The notes below the pieces were generated by a model. That model ran no database searches. It saw only the letters and a program-made list of their open reading frames with translations, and was not told where the DNA came from. Below are positions 34,322-44,238 of a DNA stretch of 64,000 nt, in pieces. The stretch's first letter is position 1; each line of letters starts with the position of its first letter. Position numbers and translations under genes: made by a program. This stretch comes from PALSA-1353 sp036267155 (GTDB lineage Bacteria > Planctomycetota > Phycisphaerae > Tepidisphaerales > Tepidisphaeraceae), in the NCBI GenBank assembly GCA_036267155.1, contig DATAWP010000066.1, positions 1-64,000 of the forward strand, written 5' to 3'.

Positions 34322-35245
34322 TCAACTCGCCAATCCCCACATCCGCCGCGCGTCCTCGGCATTTCGCGCGATTTCATTCTGACCCTCCAGCCATTGCACA
34401 TTTCGAAATCTCCTGAACCACTTCATCTGCCGCCTCGCCAATTGCCGCGTGTCGATTTTGATCTGCTCCACCGCTTCGTCGAGGCCGATCCGCCCCATCA
34501 CGTGATCGACCAATTGCGCATATCCCGTCGCCTCCCGCGCGGTCTTTGATAACACGGGAAATTCCGCGAGCAACCCGCGCAGCTCCTCCACCCAGCCGGC
34601 CTCGATCATCTCCTTCACCCGCGCGTTGATCCGCCGATTCAGCGCCTCGCGCTCCCACCGCAATCCGATCCACACCGCCCGATGCCGCGCCGGCTGCTGG
34701 CGCTCCCACTGTTTTTGAAGCGTCGAGATCGGTTGCCCGGTGAGTTCGTAAACTTCCAGCGCCCGCACGAGCCGCCGGCTGTCCGCCGCATGGATGCGCT
34801 CGGCCGCCGCGGCATCCACCTGCTTCAGCCGCTCGTGCAGCTCCGGCCCGCTCATCGCGCGCAGCCGCTTTCGCAACGCCTCATCTGCCGAGGGCCCTTC
34901 GAACAAGCCCTCAAAAAGCGCCTTGAAATACATCGGCGTCCCGCCCGTCGCGATCAGCTTCGCCCCGCGCGCATTGGATTCCTCGATGACCCGATCCGCC
35001 ATTTCGACGAATCTCGCCGCACTGAACTGCTCGTCCGGCCGCACGCGATCCAGCAAATGATGCGGAATTTCCCGCCTCTGCCGTTGAGTCGGCTTGGCCG
35101 TGCCAATGTCCATCCCCTGATACACCTGCATGGAATCGACGCTAAGAATTTCCGCCCCGCACGACCGGGCCAGTTCCATCGCCAGCGCCGATTTCCCCGA
35201 CGCGGTCGGTCCCACGATGACCAGCAACGGAATTTCGCCTGCCAT
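34322..35245 (-). CDS. miaA: tRNA dimethylallyltransferase
   Basis: About 307 aa. It adds the dimethylallyl group to A37 of tRNAs that read UNN codons. P-loop GPTASGKSALAMELARSCGA, then DSMQVYQGMDIGTAKPTQRQ, HHLLDRVRPDEQFSAARFVE and GGTPMYFKALFEGLFEGPSA are diagnostic. I used the ATG giving MAGEIPLLV; an ATG ten codons upstream is possible. Confidence 0.95.
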   Translation of the reverse strand: MAGEIPLLVIVGPTASGKSALAMELARSCGAEILSVDSMQVYQGMDIGTAKPTQRQRREIPHHLLDRVRPDEQFSAARFVEMADRVIEESNARGAKLIATGGTPMYFKALFEGLFEGPSADEALRKRLRAMSGPELHERLKQVDAAAAERIHAADSRRLVRALEVYELTGQPISTLQKQWERQQPARHRAVWIGLRWEREALNRRINARVKEMIEAGWVEELRGLLAEFPVLSKTAREATGYAQLVDHVMGRIGLDEAVEQIKIDTRQLARRQMKWFRRFRNVQWLEGQNEIARNAEDARRMWGLAS

Positions 35246-35411
35246 TTTATCAGAGCCTGCCGTTTTTGCGGTCAATTGATCGGTGCGCTAAGCCGTCGCC
35301 GATGCGTAAGCCCCTGATTTTCGGCTGCCTGCGGCCGCCCCGCAATCCATAGCCTTTGGCACGGGTTTTGTCTTGTTCCACCGCGGTGGCTTTTAACAAG
35401 GAGGCATTATT

Positions 35412-35861
35412 ATGTCATTGCCCACCAGAGTTCAACGAAATCCCGATCCCGCTGAGCAGGCTCAGCGAGACTTCGATTCCATGCTTGGTCGGTTCTTCGG
35501 CAGCCGCGGCTACGACGGCGGCAATTACCTGGCGCCCTACGGCGTAGACGTCCGCGAAGATGCGGATCATATTTACGTCGAGGCGGAGTTGCCCGGCTAC
35601 AAAAAGGACGAGGTCGATATCCACATTGAAAATCAGACCTTGACCGTTTCTGCCGAGCACAAGGAACAAAATGAGCCCAAGCCCGGTGATAAAGGTGAAT
35701 GGCTTCTACGCGAGAGGCGCTACAACCGGTTTCAACGCAGCTTCACCTTGCCGCCCACCGTCGATTCCCAATCCGTTCAGGCCAAACTGAACGATGGCAT
35801 CCTGATGGTGACCCTGAATAAACGCGAGGAAAGTAAGCCGCGCCGGATCAATGTGGCGTAA
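35412..35861 (+). CDS. Small heat-shock protein (Hsp20, alpha-crystallin domain)
   Basis: A 149-aa holdase. The alpha-crystallin domain runs from VDVREDADHIYVEAELPGYK to NDGILMVTLNKREESKPRRI, with the closing A.L.DGIL.VTL motif, and ends in a short RINVA tail. AAGGAGG lies about 10 bases before the ATG. No HrcA CIRCE element was noticed upstream. A perfect terminator follows. Confidence 0.93.
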   Translation: MSLPTRVQRNPDPAEQAQRDFDSMLGRFFGSRGYDGGNYLAPYGVDVREDADHIYVEAELPGYKKDEVDIHIENQTLTVSAEHKEQNEPKPGDKGEWLLRERRYNRFQRSFTLPPTVDSQSVQAKLNDGILMVTLNKREESKPRRINVA

Positions 35862-35871
35862 GCGAGAGGCC

Positions 35872-35910
35872 AAAAGAGACGAAGTGACGGAATTTCACTT
35901 CGTCTCTTTT
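35872..35910. terminator. Bidirectional terminator, 16-bp perfect stem
   Basis: AAAAGAGACGAAGTGA (35,872-35,887) pairs fully with 35,895-35,910; the loop is 7 bases. T-runs occur on both strands. It separates hsp20 and queG. The queG stop and last codons are inside the right arm. Confidence 0.9.
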
Positions 35911-36848
35911 ACGATTCCCGCATTTCGCTTCAGCATCGACAGCTTCGCGCGCTTCATCGCGCTGCCGCGCAGTTCCCGCCGATAATCCTCGTCGGTCCAT
36001 TCCAGGACCCGATTCGGATCCACCGTCCCGCTCGCCCAGCGCGGCGCCAGCGCCGGATCGGCAGCAGCAGGGGGGTCCCGATTCCATGGACACACGTCCT
36101 GGCAAACATCGCAACCGTACATCCACTGGCCCATCTTCGAAGCCAGCCCCGGTTCGATTTCTCCCCGATGCTCGATGGTCAGATATGAAATGCACTTTCG
36201 CGCATCGAGCCGATACGGCTCGGTGATCGCCTGCGTCGGACACGCGTCGATGCACCGCCGGCACGACCCGCACCGATCCACGGCCGCCTCGTCCGCCGGC
36301 AACGCCAGGGTCGTCAACACCTCTCCCAGGAAAATCCACGATCCGATCCGCTCGTTGATGACGCAGGTATTTTTCCCCACCCATCCGATTCCCGCCCGGG
36401 CCGCCAGTTCTTTTTCCATCACCGGCGCCGTATCAACGCCGCAGCGCGTCTGCACGTTCGGCTCGATGGCCCGCAGCCAATCCGCCAGGTCGTGCAGCCT
36501 GCTCTTCAATATCTCGTGATAATCCTCCCCCAGCGCGTACCTCGCCACGCGCCCCTGATTTGGCTCGGCCTTTTCCAGCGGCACGTAATAATTCATCCCC
36601 ACGCAGACGACGCTTGCCGCCCCCGGCAAATAGACGGTCGGATCGGTTCGCTCCTCAAACCGCCCGGCCAGATATCCCATTGAGCCGGCTTGTCCCTCAT
36701 CCAGCCATTTTCGAAAATAGTTCCGGTAATCCGACGATCGAGCCGTCGTAATTCCCACCAGATCGAACCCCAATTGGCGGGCCTTTTGCTTAACCGCAGC
36801 CGCGATCGCCCAATCGCCCACAATATTGCCGCCCTGCGTCGCAGACAT
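35895..36848 (-). CDS. queG: Epoxyqueuosine reductase
   Basis: A 317-aa cobalamin and Fe-S enzyme making queuosine in tRNA from epoxyqueuosine. N-terminal domain (FDLVGITTARSSDYRNYFRK, GVDTAPVMEKELAARAGIGW) and two 4Fe-4S sets CGSCRRCIDACPTQAI and CDVCQDVCPWN match QueG. I chose ATG at 36,848 (MSATQGGNIV). The last codons form half of the terminator hairpin. Confidence 0.93.
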   Translation of the reverse strand: MSATQGGNIVGDWAIAAAVKQKARQLGFDLVGITTARSSDYRNYFRKWLDEGQAGSMGYLAGRFEERTDPTVYLPGAASVVCVGMNYYVPLEKAEPNQGRVARYALGEDYHEILKSRLHDLADWLRAIEPNVQTRCGVDTAPVMEKELAARAGIGWVGKNTCVINERIGSWIFLGEVLTTLALPADEAAVDRCGSCRRCIDACPTQAITEPYRLDARKCISYLTIEHRGEIEPGLASKMGQWMYGCDVCQDVCPWNRDPPAAADPALAPRWASGTVDPNRVLEWTDEDYRRELRGSAMKRAKLSMLKRNAGIVKETK

Positions 36849-37021
36849 GCGGCAATTATAGTTACTTTCCAGCCCAGCCGCCTGCGGGCGGATTCCCTGT
36901 CTTAACCGCCAAGTAAACCTTGACACTCCCGATGTCCGCACTTAACATTCCGCCTTCGTCGATGTCTCTGATTTCCAGCCGTCTTGTATCCTCGAATCCC
37001 ATGTTTTCGGAGGCCAGAATC

Positions 37022-39400
37022 ATGATGCGGTTACCCCGTATCGTCTCTTGTTTCGCGTTGGCCTGTGTCCTGACAACGCCAATGTCGTGGATGTCAGCCC
37101 TCGCGGATGACGCCACTCCCACTCCGGCCGCGTCCGACAACGCCGCGGCTCCGGCGACGCCCGACAACGCCACGCCCGCTCCGGCTGCAACGTCGGCGGC
37201 GCCCAATAACGCGGCCGCCGCCACGGATGCCAGCGCCACCACCGAACCCTCCGAAACCGCCGAGGCCCAACCAACAAACCTCGCCGATCTGGTGGACACG
37301 TTCTGGCATTACGGCAAAATCGCCCGCTACGACCTCGCCGTCGATGCCGGCCGCAAGATCCTCGCCTCCGGCGCGGATTCAAACGCCATCCTCGTGGCTT
37401 TTGAAAACGTCGTGGCTCGCCACAACGATGCCATTGATGTATGGATGCTCCGTTGGCGCTCCCTGCCCCTGAGCGATGCCACCGACCGCGCCTCCGTACA
37501 GGCGATGCGGGGGATCGCCTCCAAGCTCAATGACATCATCAACGAGGGCTACGCCACTCGCCGCAACGACCCGAATTACATTCGTAAGACGATCGCCGAG
37601 ATGGCAACCAGTTCTCGCGCCTATGACGACAACATGCCGCGCCTGGCCGAGAGCGGTGAAGTTGCCGTCAAGATCATCGTTGACATCCTCCGTGATCCGG
37701 CACAGGTTGATCTTTACGCCACCTGCCGCCGGGCCCTTCGCGATCTGGGCCGCAAAGCGCTCAACCCGCTCCTCGCCGCCACCGAAATGAAGGATTACAA
37801 CACCCTCGTCGATGTCATCTCCGCACTGGGCGACATCGGTTACGAGGCGTCGATTCCCTATCTGGCCCGCCTCGCTGAAGACCCGGATGTTCCGGACGCC
37901 ATCCACATTGCCTCCCGCAAAGCCCTGATCCAGATCGGCGTCGCCCGAGACGCGTCGCTTCAGCCGTCCCCGCTGTTTTATGCCCTGGCTGAAAAATTTT
38001 ACTATGGGAAATCCGATATCGAGCCAGCCGGAGACAAGACTTCCGACATCTGGTATTGGACCAGCGATCTGGGGCTGACGCGCAAGTTGGTTCCCACGCC
38101 GATTTTCAATGATCTGCTCGCCATGCGCGCCGCCGAATACGCCATGAAGCTGGACGCTTCCAACGGCCTGGCCGTGAGCCTCTGGCTGGACGCCAATACC
38201 AAGCGCGAGGCCGATCTGCCGGCCGGCGCCGTCGATCTCACCCACAAAGGCGATCCCGACGCCAACTATTACAACGTCTCCGCCGGCGCCGATTTCCTCA
38301 ACGCGGCCCTCGCCCGCGCCACCCGCGATCGCAACGCCGCCGTCGCACTCAAGCTTTGCGAGTCCCTGCGCAACATCACCGGCCAGGCGAATCTCGGCGG
38401 CAATGCCGTCACGCCCCTGATGCAGGCGCTCTATTTCCCCAATCGGCAGGTCCGCTACGCCGCGGCTTTCGCGCTGGCTCAATCCCTCCCCAGCAAGCCG
38501 TTCGCCGGTTCCGATCGCGTCGTCCCGCTGCTCGTTGAAGCCGTCAACCAAACCAACAAGCCCGGAATTGTCGTCGTCGCTCCGGCCACCGGCTCCGCCG
38601 ATACGATCACCGCCGCCGACCTGCGCGACGCCGTCCAAAGCCTCGGCTATCCCGTCGTCGCGGCCAGCAGCCCCACCGACGCCGCCGACGCCGCAATATC
38701 TCTTCCGACGGTCGAACTGATCATCATCTCCGAAGACAGCGACGTGCGGAAAATGATCGACCTCGAGCAGAATATCGCTCGTCTTCAGGGCGCATCCATG
38801 CTCGTGCTGACGCACATCGTTGACAGTCCCTATGCCGTCGCCAGCGCCACCGACCTTTTGATGAACGCCGCCGTCATGCCCGCCAAGGCCAGTCTCAAGG
38901 ATGAAATCAAGATCGACATCGATTCCGCGCGCCAGCATTCCGGCACCGCGGTGATGTCCGAGGCGGATGCCGCGCAATACTCTTTGCAGGCCGCCCGGCT
39001 TCTGGAAAAACTCGCCATTACCCGCGGCCACGCCCTGGACGTCTCCGTCGCCGAGGCCGGGCTTCTTACCGCCCTGAACGATTCCCGCCCCGAGATCGCC
39101 AAGGCTGCCGGAAACGTCCTCGGCACCCTCCGATCCAAGAGCGCCCAAAACGGCCTGGCGATGAAAGCCAATAACGAATCCACGCCCACCGAGGTGCGTG
39201 TCAGCCTGTATCAAAGTCTGGCCGAGAGCGCCAAGTACATCGGCAATCGCCTGGGTGGCAACGAAATCGCGGCATTGGAGAAGGTTGTTTCCACGAACAC
39301 CGACTCCGGCGTCCGCGACGCCGCCGCCGAAGCCCGCGGTGCCCTGAATCTTCCCGCCGATCAGGCCAGAACCCTGATTCTCAAGCAATCGCGATTGTAA
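37022..39400 (+). CDS. Exported HEAT-repeat-like protein, 792 aa
   Basis: A signal peptide (RLPRIVSCFALACVLTTPMS) is followed by an Ala/Thr/Pro-rich linker (residues 30-85). Then come helical pairs typical of HEAT/PBS repeats: LYATCRRALRDLGRKALNPL, LVDVISALGDIGYEASIPYL, VTPLMQALYFPNRQVRYAAA. A middle piece (residues about 510-620) with VVVAPATGSADTITAADLRD and IIISEDSDVRKMIDLEQNIA looks like a receiver-like alpha/beta domain. An envelope scaffold is likely. A start at 37,001 is possible. Confidence 0.7.
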   Translation: MMRLPRIVSCFALACVLTTPMSWMSALADDATPTPAASDNAAAPATPDNATPAPAATSAAPNNAAAATDASATTEPSETAEAQPTNLADLVDTFWHYGKIARYDLAVDAGRKILASGADSNAILVAFENVVARHNDAIDVWMLRWRSLPLSDATDRASVQAMRGIASKLNDIINEGYATRRNDPNYIRKTIAEMATSSRAYDDNMPRLAESGEVAVKIIVDILRDPAQVDLYATCRRALRDLGRKALNPLLAATEMKDYNTLVDVISALGDIGYEASIPYLARLAEDPDVPDAIHIASRKALIQIGVARDASLQPSPLFYALAEKFYYGKSDIEPAGDKTSDIWYWTSDLGLTRKLVPTPIFNDLLAMRAAEYAMKLDASNGLAVSLWLDANTKREADLPAGAVDLTHKGDPDANYYNVSAGADFLNAALARATRDRNAAVALKLCESLRNITGQANLGGNAVTPLMQALYFPNRQVRYAAAFALAQSLPSKPFAGSDRVVPLLVEAVNQTNKPGIVVVAPATGSADTITAADLRDAVQSLGYPVVAASSPTDAADAAISLPTVELIIISEDSDVRKMIDLEQNIARLQGASMLVLTHIVDSPYAVASATDLLMNAAVMPAKASLKDEIKIDIDSARQHSGTAVMSEADAAQYSLQAARLLEKLAITRGHALDVSVAEAGLLTALNDSRPEIAKAAGNVLGTLRSKSAQNGLAMKANNESTPTEVRVSLYQSLAESAKYIGNRLGGNEIAALEKVVSTNTDSGVRDAAAEARGALNLPADQARTLILKQSRL

Positions 39401-39448
39401 AAAGGAACAAAGGACCGCACGATCGTGGCGCGTTCTCGCCATTTTAGC

Positions 39449-39466
39449 CGGCCCACTTGTGGGCCG
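39449..39466. repeat. REP-like hairpin, divergent copy 8
   Basis: CGGCCCAC / GTGGGCCG, an 8-bp perfect stem with TT loop, preceded by CCATTTTAGC. The flank matches the family left side (CCATTTAGCC). The right side TAAATGG is lost. Confidence 0.5.
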
Positions 39467-39547
39467 CGTTGTATGTCGAATCGCGTTAACATGCAAAACC
39501 CAGCCCCGAGCGAAGCCGAAGGGCAAAGAAAAACGCGAATTAATTCA

Positions 39548-39575
39548 AAAAACACGTCCTAAACTTTCACCTCCT
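39548..39575 (+). repeat. 28-bp dispersed sequence, copy B
   Basis: 26/28 matches with 33,253-33,280 (two mismatches in the centre), both followed by CTCCT-type and TTA. Confidence 0.75.
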
Positions 39576-39930
39576 CGCTCCTTATACAGAGGCCGGCGGT
39601 TTTTTCCCTTTGTTCGACCCGACGCGCTGCCTGATTCCGACAAAGGTATCGCTTTCAACCGCGCAAACGCGGTATATTTTGGGACATTCCGTGACATTGG
39701 GCCGTCCAGAACGGATTGCCGGTGGCTCGGCACACGCCGGAAGGATTGACGATATCCATTAAAAATCGTACAATTCTCCTCTGCAATGGCTACGACCGTT
39801 CCCATTTTCCGGCGGCTTACGGTAGTCGTACGATAGGCTGGTATCGCGGCCAGGGCACTGCCTGCCGCAGCCGGCCCACCTCAGTCTTAATTTCCAGCTC
39901 GACGATTACCTAATATTGAGAGAACCACAC

Positions 39931-41679
39931 ATGGCAACGCTTCAAACTGAAACCAAGACGGCTTCGACGACGACTGATTCCAAACCCAAATACCAGGGCA
40001 AATCGGGAGCCCAGATTTTCCACGAAATGCTCGTGCAGCAGCATAAGGTGGAAGTCATGTTCGGATATCCCGGCGGGGCGATCCTGCCGGTCTTCGATCA
40101 GCTTTATAAGACCCCCGCGAAATTCATTCTGAACCGCCACGAGCAGGGCAGCGGGCACTGCGCCGATGGATACGCCCGCGCGACCGGCAAACCCGGCATC
40201 TGCGTCGTCACCAGCGGCCCAGGCGCGACCAATACCATCACCCCCCTGGCCACGGCCCAGTTGGATTCCGTTCCGATCATCGTCTTCAGCGGCCAGGTCG
40301 CTACCAAAGTGATCGGCAACGACGCGTTCCAGGAAGCCGACGTGACCGGCATTTCCCGGCCATGCACGAAATGGAATTATCTCGTCAAGGATGTGCATGA
40401 GCTTCCGCGCATCATCAACGAAGCGTTTCTGGTCGCCACCAGCGGCCGGCCCGGTCCGGTGCTGATCGACTTGCCCAAGGATGTCACCACCAATCCATGC
40501 ACGCGCGAGGTGGACGACACGCCGAGGCCGCACATTCTCAAACGCAAGACCGCGTACATGGCCGCTCATGCCCGCCAGGTTCAGGAAGCGGCCGAGCTGA
40601 TTAACCGCAGCGAAAAACCGATCCTATACGTCGGCGGCGGCGCGATCATCAGCGGTGCATCCGCCCCCCTGCGGAAGATCGCGGAAAAGGGAAACATCCC
40701 CTGCACCACAACCCTTTTGGGTCTCGGCGCATTCGACGAACTGGATCCCCGCGCTCTTTTGATGCTTGGCATGCACGGCTCGGCCACGGCCAACTATGCC
40801 GTGCAGGAATGCGATTGCCTGATCAGCATCGGCGCGCGATTCGACGACCGGGTGACGGGAAACCTGGCCAAATTCGCCCCCAATGCCAAGATCATTCACA
40901 TCGACATCGACCCCAGCAGCATCAGCAAGACCGTGGACGTGGATGTGCCGGTGGTCGGCGACGCCAAGGCGTCGCTGGACGCGATGCTGCCTCTGATCGA
41001 GCATCGCGATCGCACGCCATGGTGGGCCCAGATCAACGCGTGGAAAAAGCGCTATCCCTTCAAATATCTGGACGACAGCCCGACCTCCAAGCCTCAGTAC
41101 GTCATCGAGGAGATCAACCGCCAGACCAACGGCGACGCGATCATCACCACCGGCGTGGGCCAGCACCAGATGTGGGCGGCGCAGTTTTATCGCTGGCGAT
41201 ATCCCCGTCAGATGATCACCAGCGGCGGCCTCGGCACGATGGGCTACGGCCTGCCCAGCGCCATGGGCGCACAACTCGGCAGCCCCGGCAAAGTCGTCAT
41301 CGACATTGACGGCGACGCCAGCTTTTTAATGACCATGTCCGAGTTGGCCACCGTCGCCGAGTACAACATTCCCGTGAAGGTCGCGATCCTCAACAACGAC
41401 TTCCAGGGCATGATCAAGCAGTGGCAGGACCTGTTCTATCAGCGACGTTACAGCTGCGCCGCAATGAAGAACCCCAGTTTTGCGAAGTTGGCCGAAGCGT
41501 TCGGCCTTCGCGGAATCCGCTGCGAAAACAAGAGCGATGTGCCAAAGACCGTCAAGGAAATGCTTGATTGCAAAGGCCCCATCGTTGTGGATTTCCGCGT
41601 CGAGAAAAACGAGCACGTCTATCCGATGGTCCCCAGCGGCAAGGGATTGCACGAGATGGAGCTTGGCACCCTGGCATAG
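39931..41679 (+). CDS. ilvB: Acetolactate synthase, large subunit
   Basis: A 582-aa thiamine-diphosphate enzyme that starts valine, leucine and isoleucine synthesis. The catalytic glutamate region is FILNRHEQGSGHCADGYARA. FAD/central domain motifs include SIGARFDDRVTGN, and the TPP-binding part reads GGLGTMGYGLPSAMGA and DIDGDASFLMTMSELATVAE ... ILNNDFQGM. No small subunit ilvN is next to it. The start at ATG (MATLQTETK) was chosen; a 20-residue Thr/Lys-rich extension precedes the core. Confidence 0.95.
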   Translation: MATLQTETKTASTTTDSKPKYQGKSGAQIFHEMLVQQHKVEVMFGYPGGAILPVFDQLYKTPAKFILNRHEQGSGHCADGYARATGKPGICVVTSGPGATNTITPLATAQLDSVPIIVFSGQVATKVIGNDAFQEADVTGISRPCTKWNYLVKDVHELPRIINEAFLVATSGRPGPVLIDLPKDVTTNPCTREVDDTPRPHILKRKTAYMAAHARQVQEAAELINRSEKPILYVGGGAIISGASAPLRKIAEKGNIPCTTTLLGLGAFDELDPRALLMLGMHGSATANYAVQECDCLISIGARFDDRVTGNLAKFAPNAKIIHIDIDPSSISKTVDVDVPVVGDAKASLDAMLPLIEHRDRTPWWAQINAWKKRYPFKYLDDSPTSKPQYVIEEINRQTNGDAIITTGVGQHQMWAAQFYRWRYPRQMITSGGLGTMGYGLPSAMGAQLGSPGKVVIDIDGDASFLMTMSELATVAEYNIPVKVAILNNDFQGMIKQWQDLFYQRRYSCAAMKNPSFAKLAEAFGLRGIRCENKSDVPKTVKEMLDCKGPIVVDFRVEKNEHVYPMVPSGKGLHEMELGTLA

Positions 41680-41781
41680 GCCCTGATCGTGAAGATTGAG
41701 GGTTTTACGGTTGAAAGTGGCCTGCCGACCTAACTCGCCAGGCTGCCAATTTCACGTCCAGATTCGGTCGATATATCCGAT

Positions 41782-44061
41782 GTGACCGATCGGTCGGCAG
41801 ACGCATCGTTTTTAGATGCGCCGGGGGCGCGTGTTTTTCCGCGCGCACTCGCGCAGCCGCTGATCATCCCGCTCTTCTGCCTCACCCTGTTTTGCAGCTC
41901 GGGACTCCTTTTCCTCGCCGAGCCGATGTTCGCCAAAATGGTGTTGCCCCTGCTGGGCGGAACGCCGGCCGTGTGGAACACGTGCATGGTCAGCTTCCAG
42001 GCCCTTTTGCTCGGGGCGTATGCGTATGGCCATTGGTCGATTCGATGGCTCGGCATTCGGCGGCAGGCGGCTCTGCAATTGTTCATGCTGATCGCCGTGG
42101 CGATCGCGCTGCCGATTGCGATTCCGCGCGGATGGCAACCGCCGGCCGGGCAGAATCCGATTTTCTGGCTGTTGGCCATCTTGCCGATTGGTGTGGGGTT
42201 GCCGTTCTTCGCGGCGGCAAGCACCGCGCCGGTTTTGCAGCGATGGTTTTCCTCCACGGGACACCGCGCCAGCGGCGACCCGTATTTTCTCTATGCCGCC
42301 AGCAATCTGGGGAGCATGGTTGCTCTCCTGGCCTATCCGACGCTTCTCGAGCCGCTGATGCACCTTGCGGATCAGAGCCGATTCTGGTCGGCCGGTTATC
42401 TCGGGCTGATCGCGCTCGTGGGATGCTGCGCCCTGATGGTCGGGCCGCAGCCGCAAGTCAGCCGCGAGGCTGTTAGTGAACGGATCACCGCGCAACGTCG
42501 TGTGAAATGGATACTGCTGGCGATGATTCCGTCGAGCCTGCTCTTGGGCGCGACGACGTTCATCACCACCGACATCGCCGCCGTGCCGCTGCTTTGGATC
42601 GTTCCGCTGGCGCTGTATCTCCTGAGCTTCATATTCGTGTTCGCCTCCCGGCCGATCGTTTCGCACCGATTGATGGTGCGATTGCAGCCGGTGGTCGTGC
42701 TTTGGGTCGCGCTGTTCATGCTCGGCCGGGTGGGACAGCCGGTCTGGATGGTGCTGACCCTGCACTTGGCGGCGCTGTTCGTATCGTCAATGGTCTGTCA
42801 CGGCGAACTGGCCGCCGATCGCCCGTCGGTCGGCCGGCTCACGGATTTTTATCTCACCATGTCGCTCGGCGGCGTGCTCGGTGGATTGTTCAACGCCCTG
42901 CTGGCGCCGATGATTTTCAGCAGCGCCGCGGAATATCCGATCGCACTCATCGCGGCGTGCGCTCTGTGCCCGCGAATCCGATCACTGCGCCCGCGCATCG
43001 GATGGACCCCTCGAATGCTCGACGTAATCTGGCCCATATTGGTCGGCGCCCTGGCCTGGGGAATGCCGCGCGCGATGACGGCGATCGTCGGACACGATTC
43101 AATTTCACTGCGGATGATCGGATTGGGAGTCGCCGTCATGGCGGCGGGGACCGCGATTCGGCGCCGGCCTCGGTTTCTCGGTGCGCTGGCGGCACTGTTC
43201 CTGGTCGTCGGCGGCGGGCCAGCCAAGGGCGAAGTGCTCGCCATTCGGCGCAGCTTTTTCGGAATTCACCGCGTTGTCCGCAATCCCGATGGGCCGTTCA
43301 ATGATCTCTATCACGGCACCACGGTTCACGGCCGACAATTTGTGGACATCGCCGGAATGCCCTGCCAACCCACGATCGCGCTGACGTACTATCATCGCAC
43401 CGGCCCGGTCGGGCAGCTCTTCTTGCAGCGATTGGCTGCGGGAAGAGCCCAGCGGATTGGGATCGTCGGCCTGGGCGTAGGCAGTCTGGCCGCTTATGCG
43501 GGTAAAGGCACGCAGCTCACCTATTACGAAATCGATCCGGCGGTTCGATGGATGGCCGAGGACTCGGGATATTTTTCGTTTCTCAGTTCCGCCAAAGATC
43601 GCGGCGCGAAAATTCGGGTCGTCATGGGAGACGCCCGCCTCACGTTGCGGGATGCCCCCAGCCGATCGTGCGACATCCTCGTGCTCGATGCGTTCTGCGG
43701 CGACGCAATTCCCGTCCATTTGCTCACGCGCGAGGCGATGAGCATTTACAAGGACAAGCTGGCCGACGGCGGCGTTCTGGCAATTCACATTTCGAATATG
43801 TATCTAAATCTTCTGCCGGTCTGTTCCGCGCTGGTTGCCGATGCCGGGTGCGTGGGGATGTACCAGGATGATTTGAACGTCAGCCCGCGGGATGCGGCCG
43901 AAGGCAAGTCCCCATCGCAGTGGGTGATCGTGGCCAGATCGAGCCCAGCGCTGACGGCGCAGCGGAACGATCCGCGATGGAAGCCGCTTCCGCCAACTTC
44001 GGCAAGCCGGGTTTGGACGGATGATTTCTCGAACATCCTGGGCGTGTTTCGCTGGCGGTAG
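41782..44061 (+). CDS. Fused membrane / spermidine-synthase-like methyltransferase-fold protein
   Basis: A 759-aa protein. Residues 25-480 contain about twelve or more membrane helices starting LIIPLFCLTLFCSSGLLFLA. The C-terminal 260 residues form a spermidine-synthase-like Rossmann domain: RIGIVGLGVGSLAAYAGKGT, LTYYEIDPAVRWMAED, VVMGDARLTLRDAPSRSCDI, VLDAFCGDAIPVHLLTREAM. Such fused spermine/spermidine synthase membrane proteins are common but poorly characterised. A catalytic Asp pair (IVLDAF context) is kept. The GTG start (VTDRSADAS) is the first plausible one. Confidence 0.8.
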   Translation: MTDRSADASFLDAPGARVFPRALAQPLIIPLFCLTLFCSSGLLFLAEPMFAKMVLPLLGGTPAVWNTCMVSFQALLLGAYAYGHWSIRWLGIRRQAALQLFMLIAVAIALPIAIPRGWQPPAGQNPIFWLLAILPIGVGLPFFAAASTAPVLQRWFSSTGHRASGDPYFLYAASNLGSMVALLAYPTLLEPLMHLADQSRFWSAGYLGLIALVGCCALMVGPQPQVSREAVSERITAQRRVKWILLAMIPSSLLLGATTFITTDIAAVPLLWIVPLALYLLSFIFVFASRPIVSHRLMVRLQPVVVLWVALFMLGRVGQPVWMVLTLHLAALFVSSMVCHGELAADRPSVGRLTDFYLTMSLGGVLGGLFNALLAPMIFSSAAEYPIALIAACALCPRIRSLRPRIGWTPRMLDVIWPILVGALAWGMPRAMTAIVGHDSISLRMIGLGVAVMAAGTAIRRRPRFLGALAALFLVVGGGPAKGEVLAIRRSFFGIHRVVRNPDGPFNDLYHGTTVHGRQFVDIAGMPCQPTIALTYYHRTGPVGQLFLQRLAAGRAQRIGIVGLGVGSLAAYAGKGTQLTYYEIDPAVRWMAEDSGYFSFLSSAKDRGAKIRVVMGDARLTLRDAPSRSCDILVLDAFCGDAIPVHLLTREAMSIYKDKLADGGVLAIHISNMYLNLLPVCSALVADAGCVGMYQDDLNVSPRDAAEGKSPSQWVIVARSSPALTAQRNDPRWKPLPPTSASRVWTDDFSNILGVFRWR

Positions 44062-44238
44062 GCTCGGGCGTTTTTTTAGGCCGTTGGCCGACCACCTCGC
44101 ATAAACCTCACAGATATCAATACCTAAAGAGTTATTGGGACCGTGATCTTCAGCCGCCGCCGTTGAAGCCGCGGAATTTGATTGGCCCGCCGCCGGATCG
44201 CGGATATGGTTGTAAACTCGGAGACGAGGAGGATTTCG

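Larger units (their letters stand above)
39401..39930. other. 530-base gap ahead of ilvB, repeats but no gene
   Basis: A REP-like hairpin CGGCCCAC-TT-GTGGGCCG at 39,449-39,466 (with TTTTAG flank) and the second copy of a 28-bp dispersed sequence at 39,548-39,575 are present. The remaining 350 bases have no leader peptide of the branched-chain type and no convincing T-box or terminator. Confidence 0.55.

Noticed and set aside
37379..39526. 715-codon open frame on the minus strand opposite the HEAT-repeat gene
   Set aside because: It is the antisense shadow of a GC-rich gene with strong signal peptide and repeats on the plus strand; the shadow has no recognisable domains and is Gly/Asp/Val biased.
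39459..39749. 96-codon frame before ilvB considered as leader peptide
   Set aside because: No run of Leu, Val or Ile codons and no attenuator hairpin; it overlaps repeats.
41812..42765. 317-codon minus-strand frame opposite the membrane/spermidine-synthase-like gene
   Set aside because: Arg/Gln/His-rich shadow with no domains.
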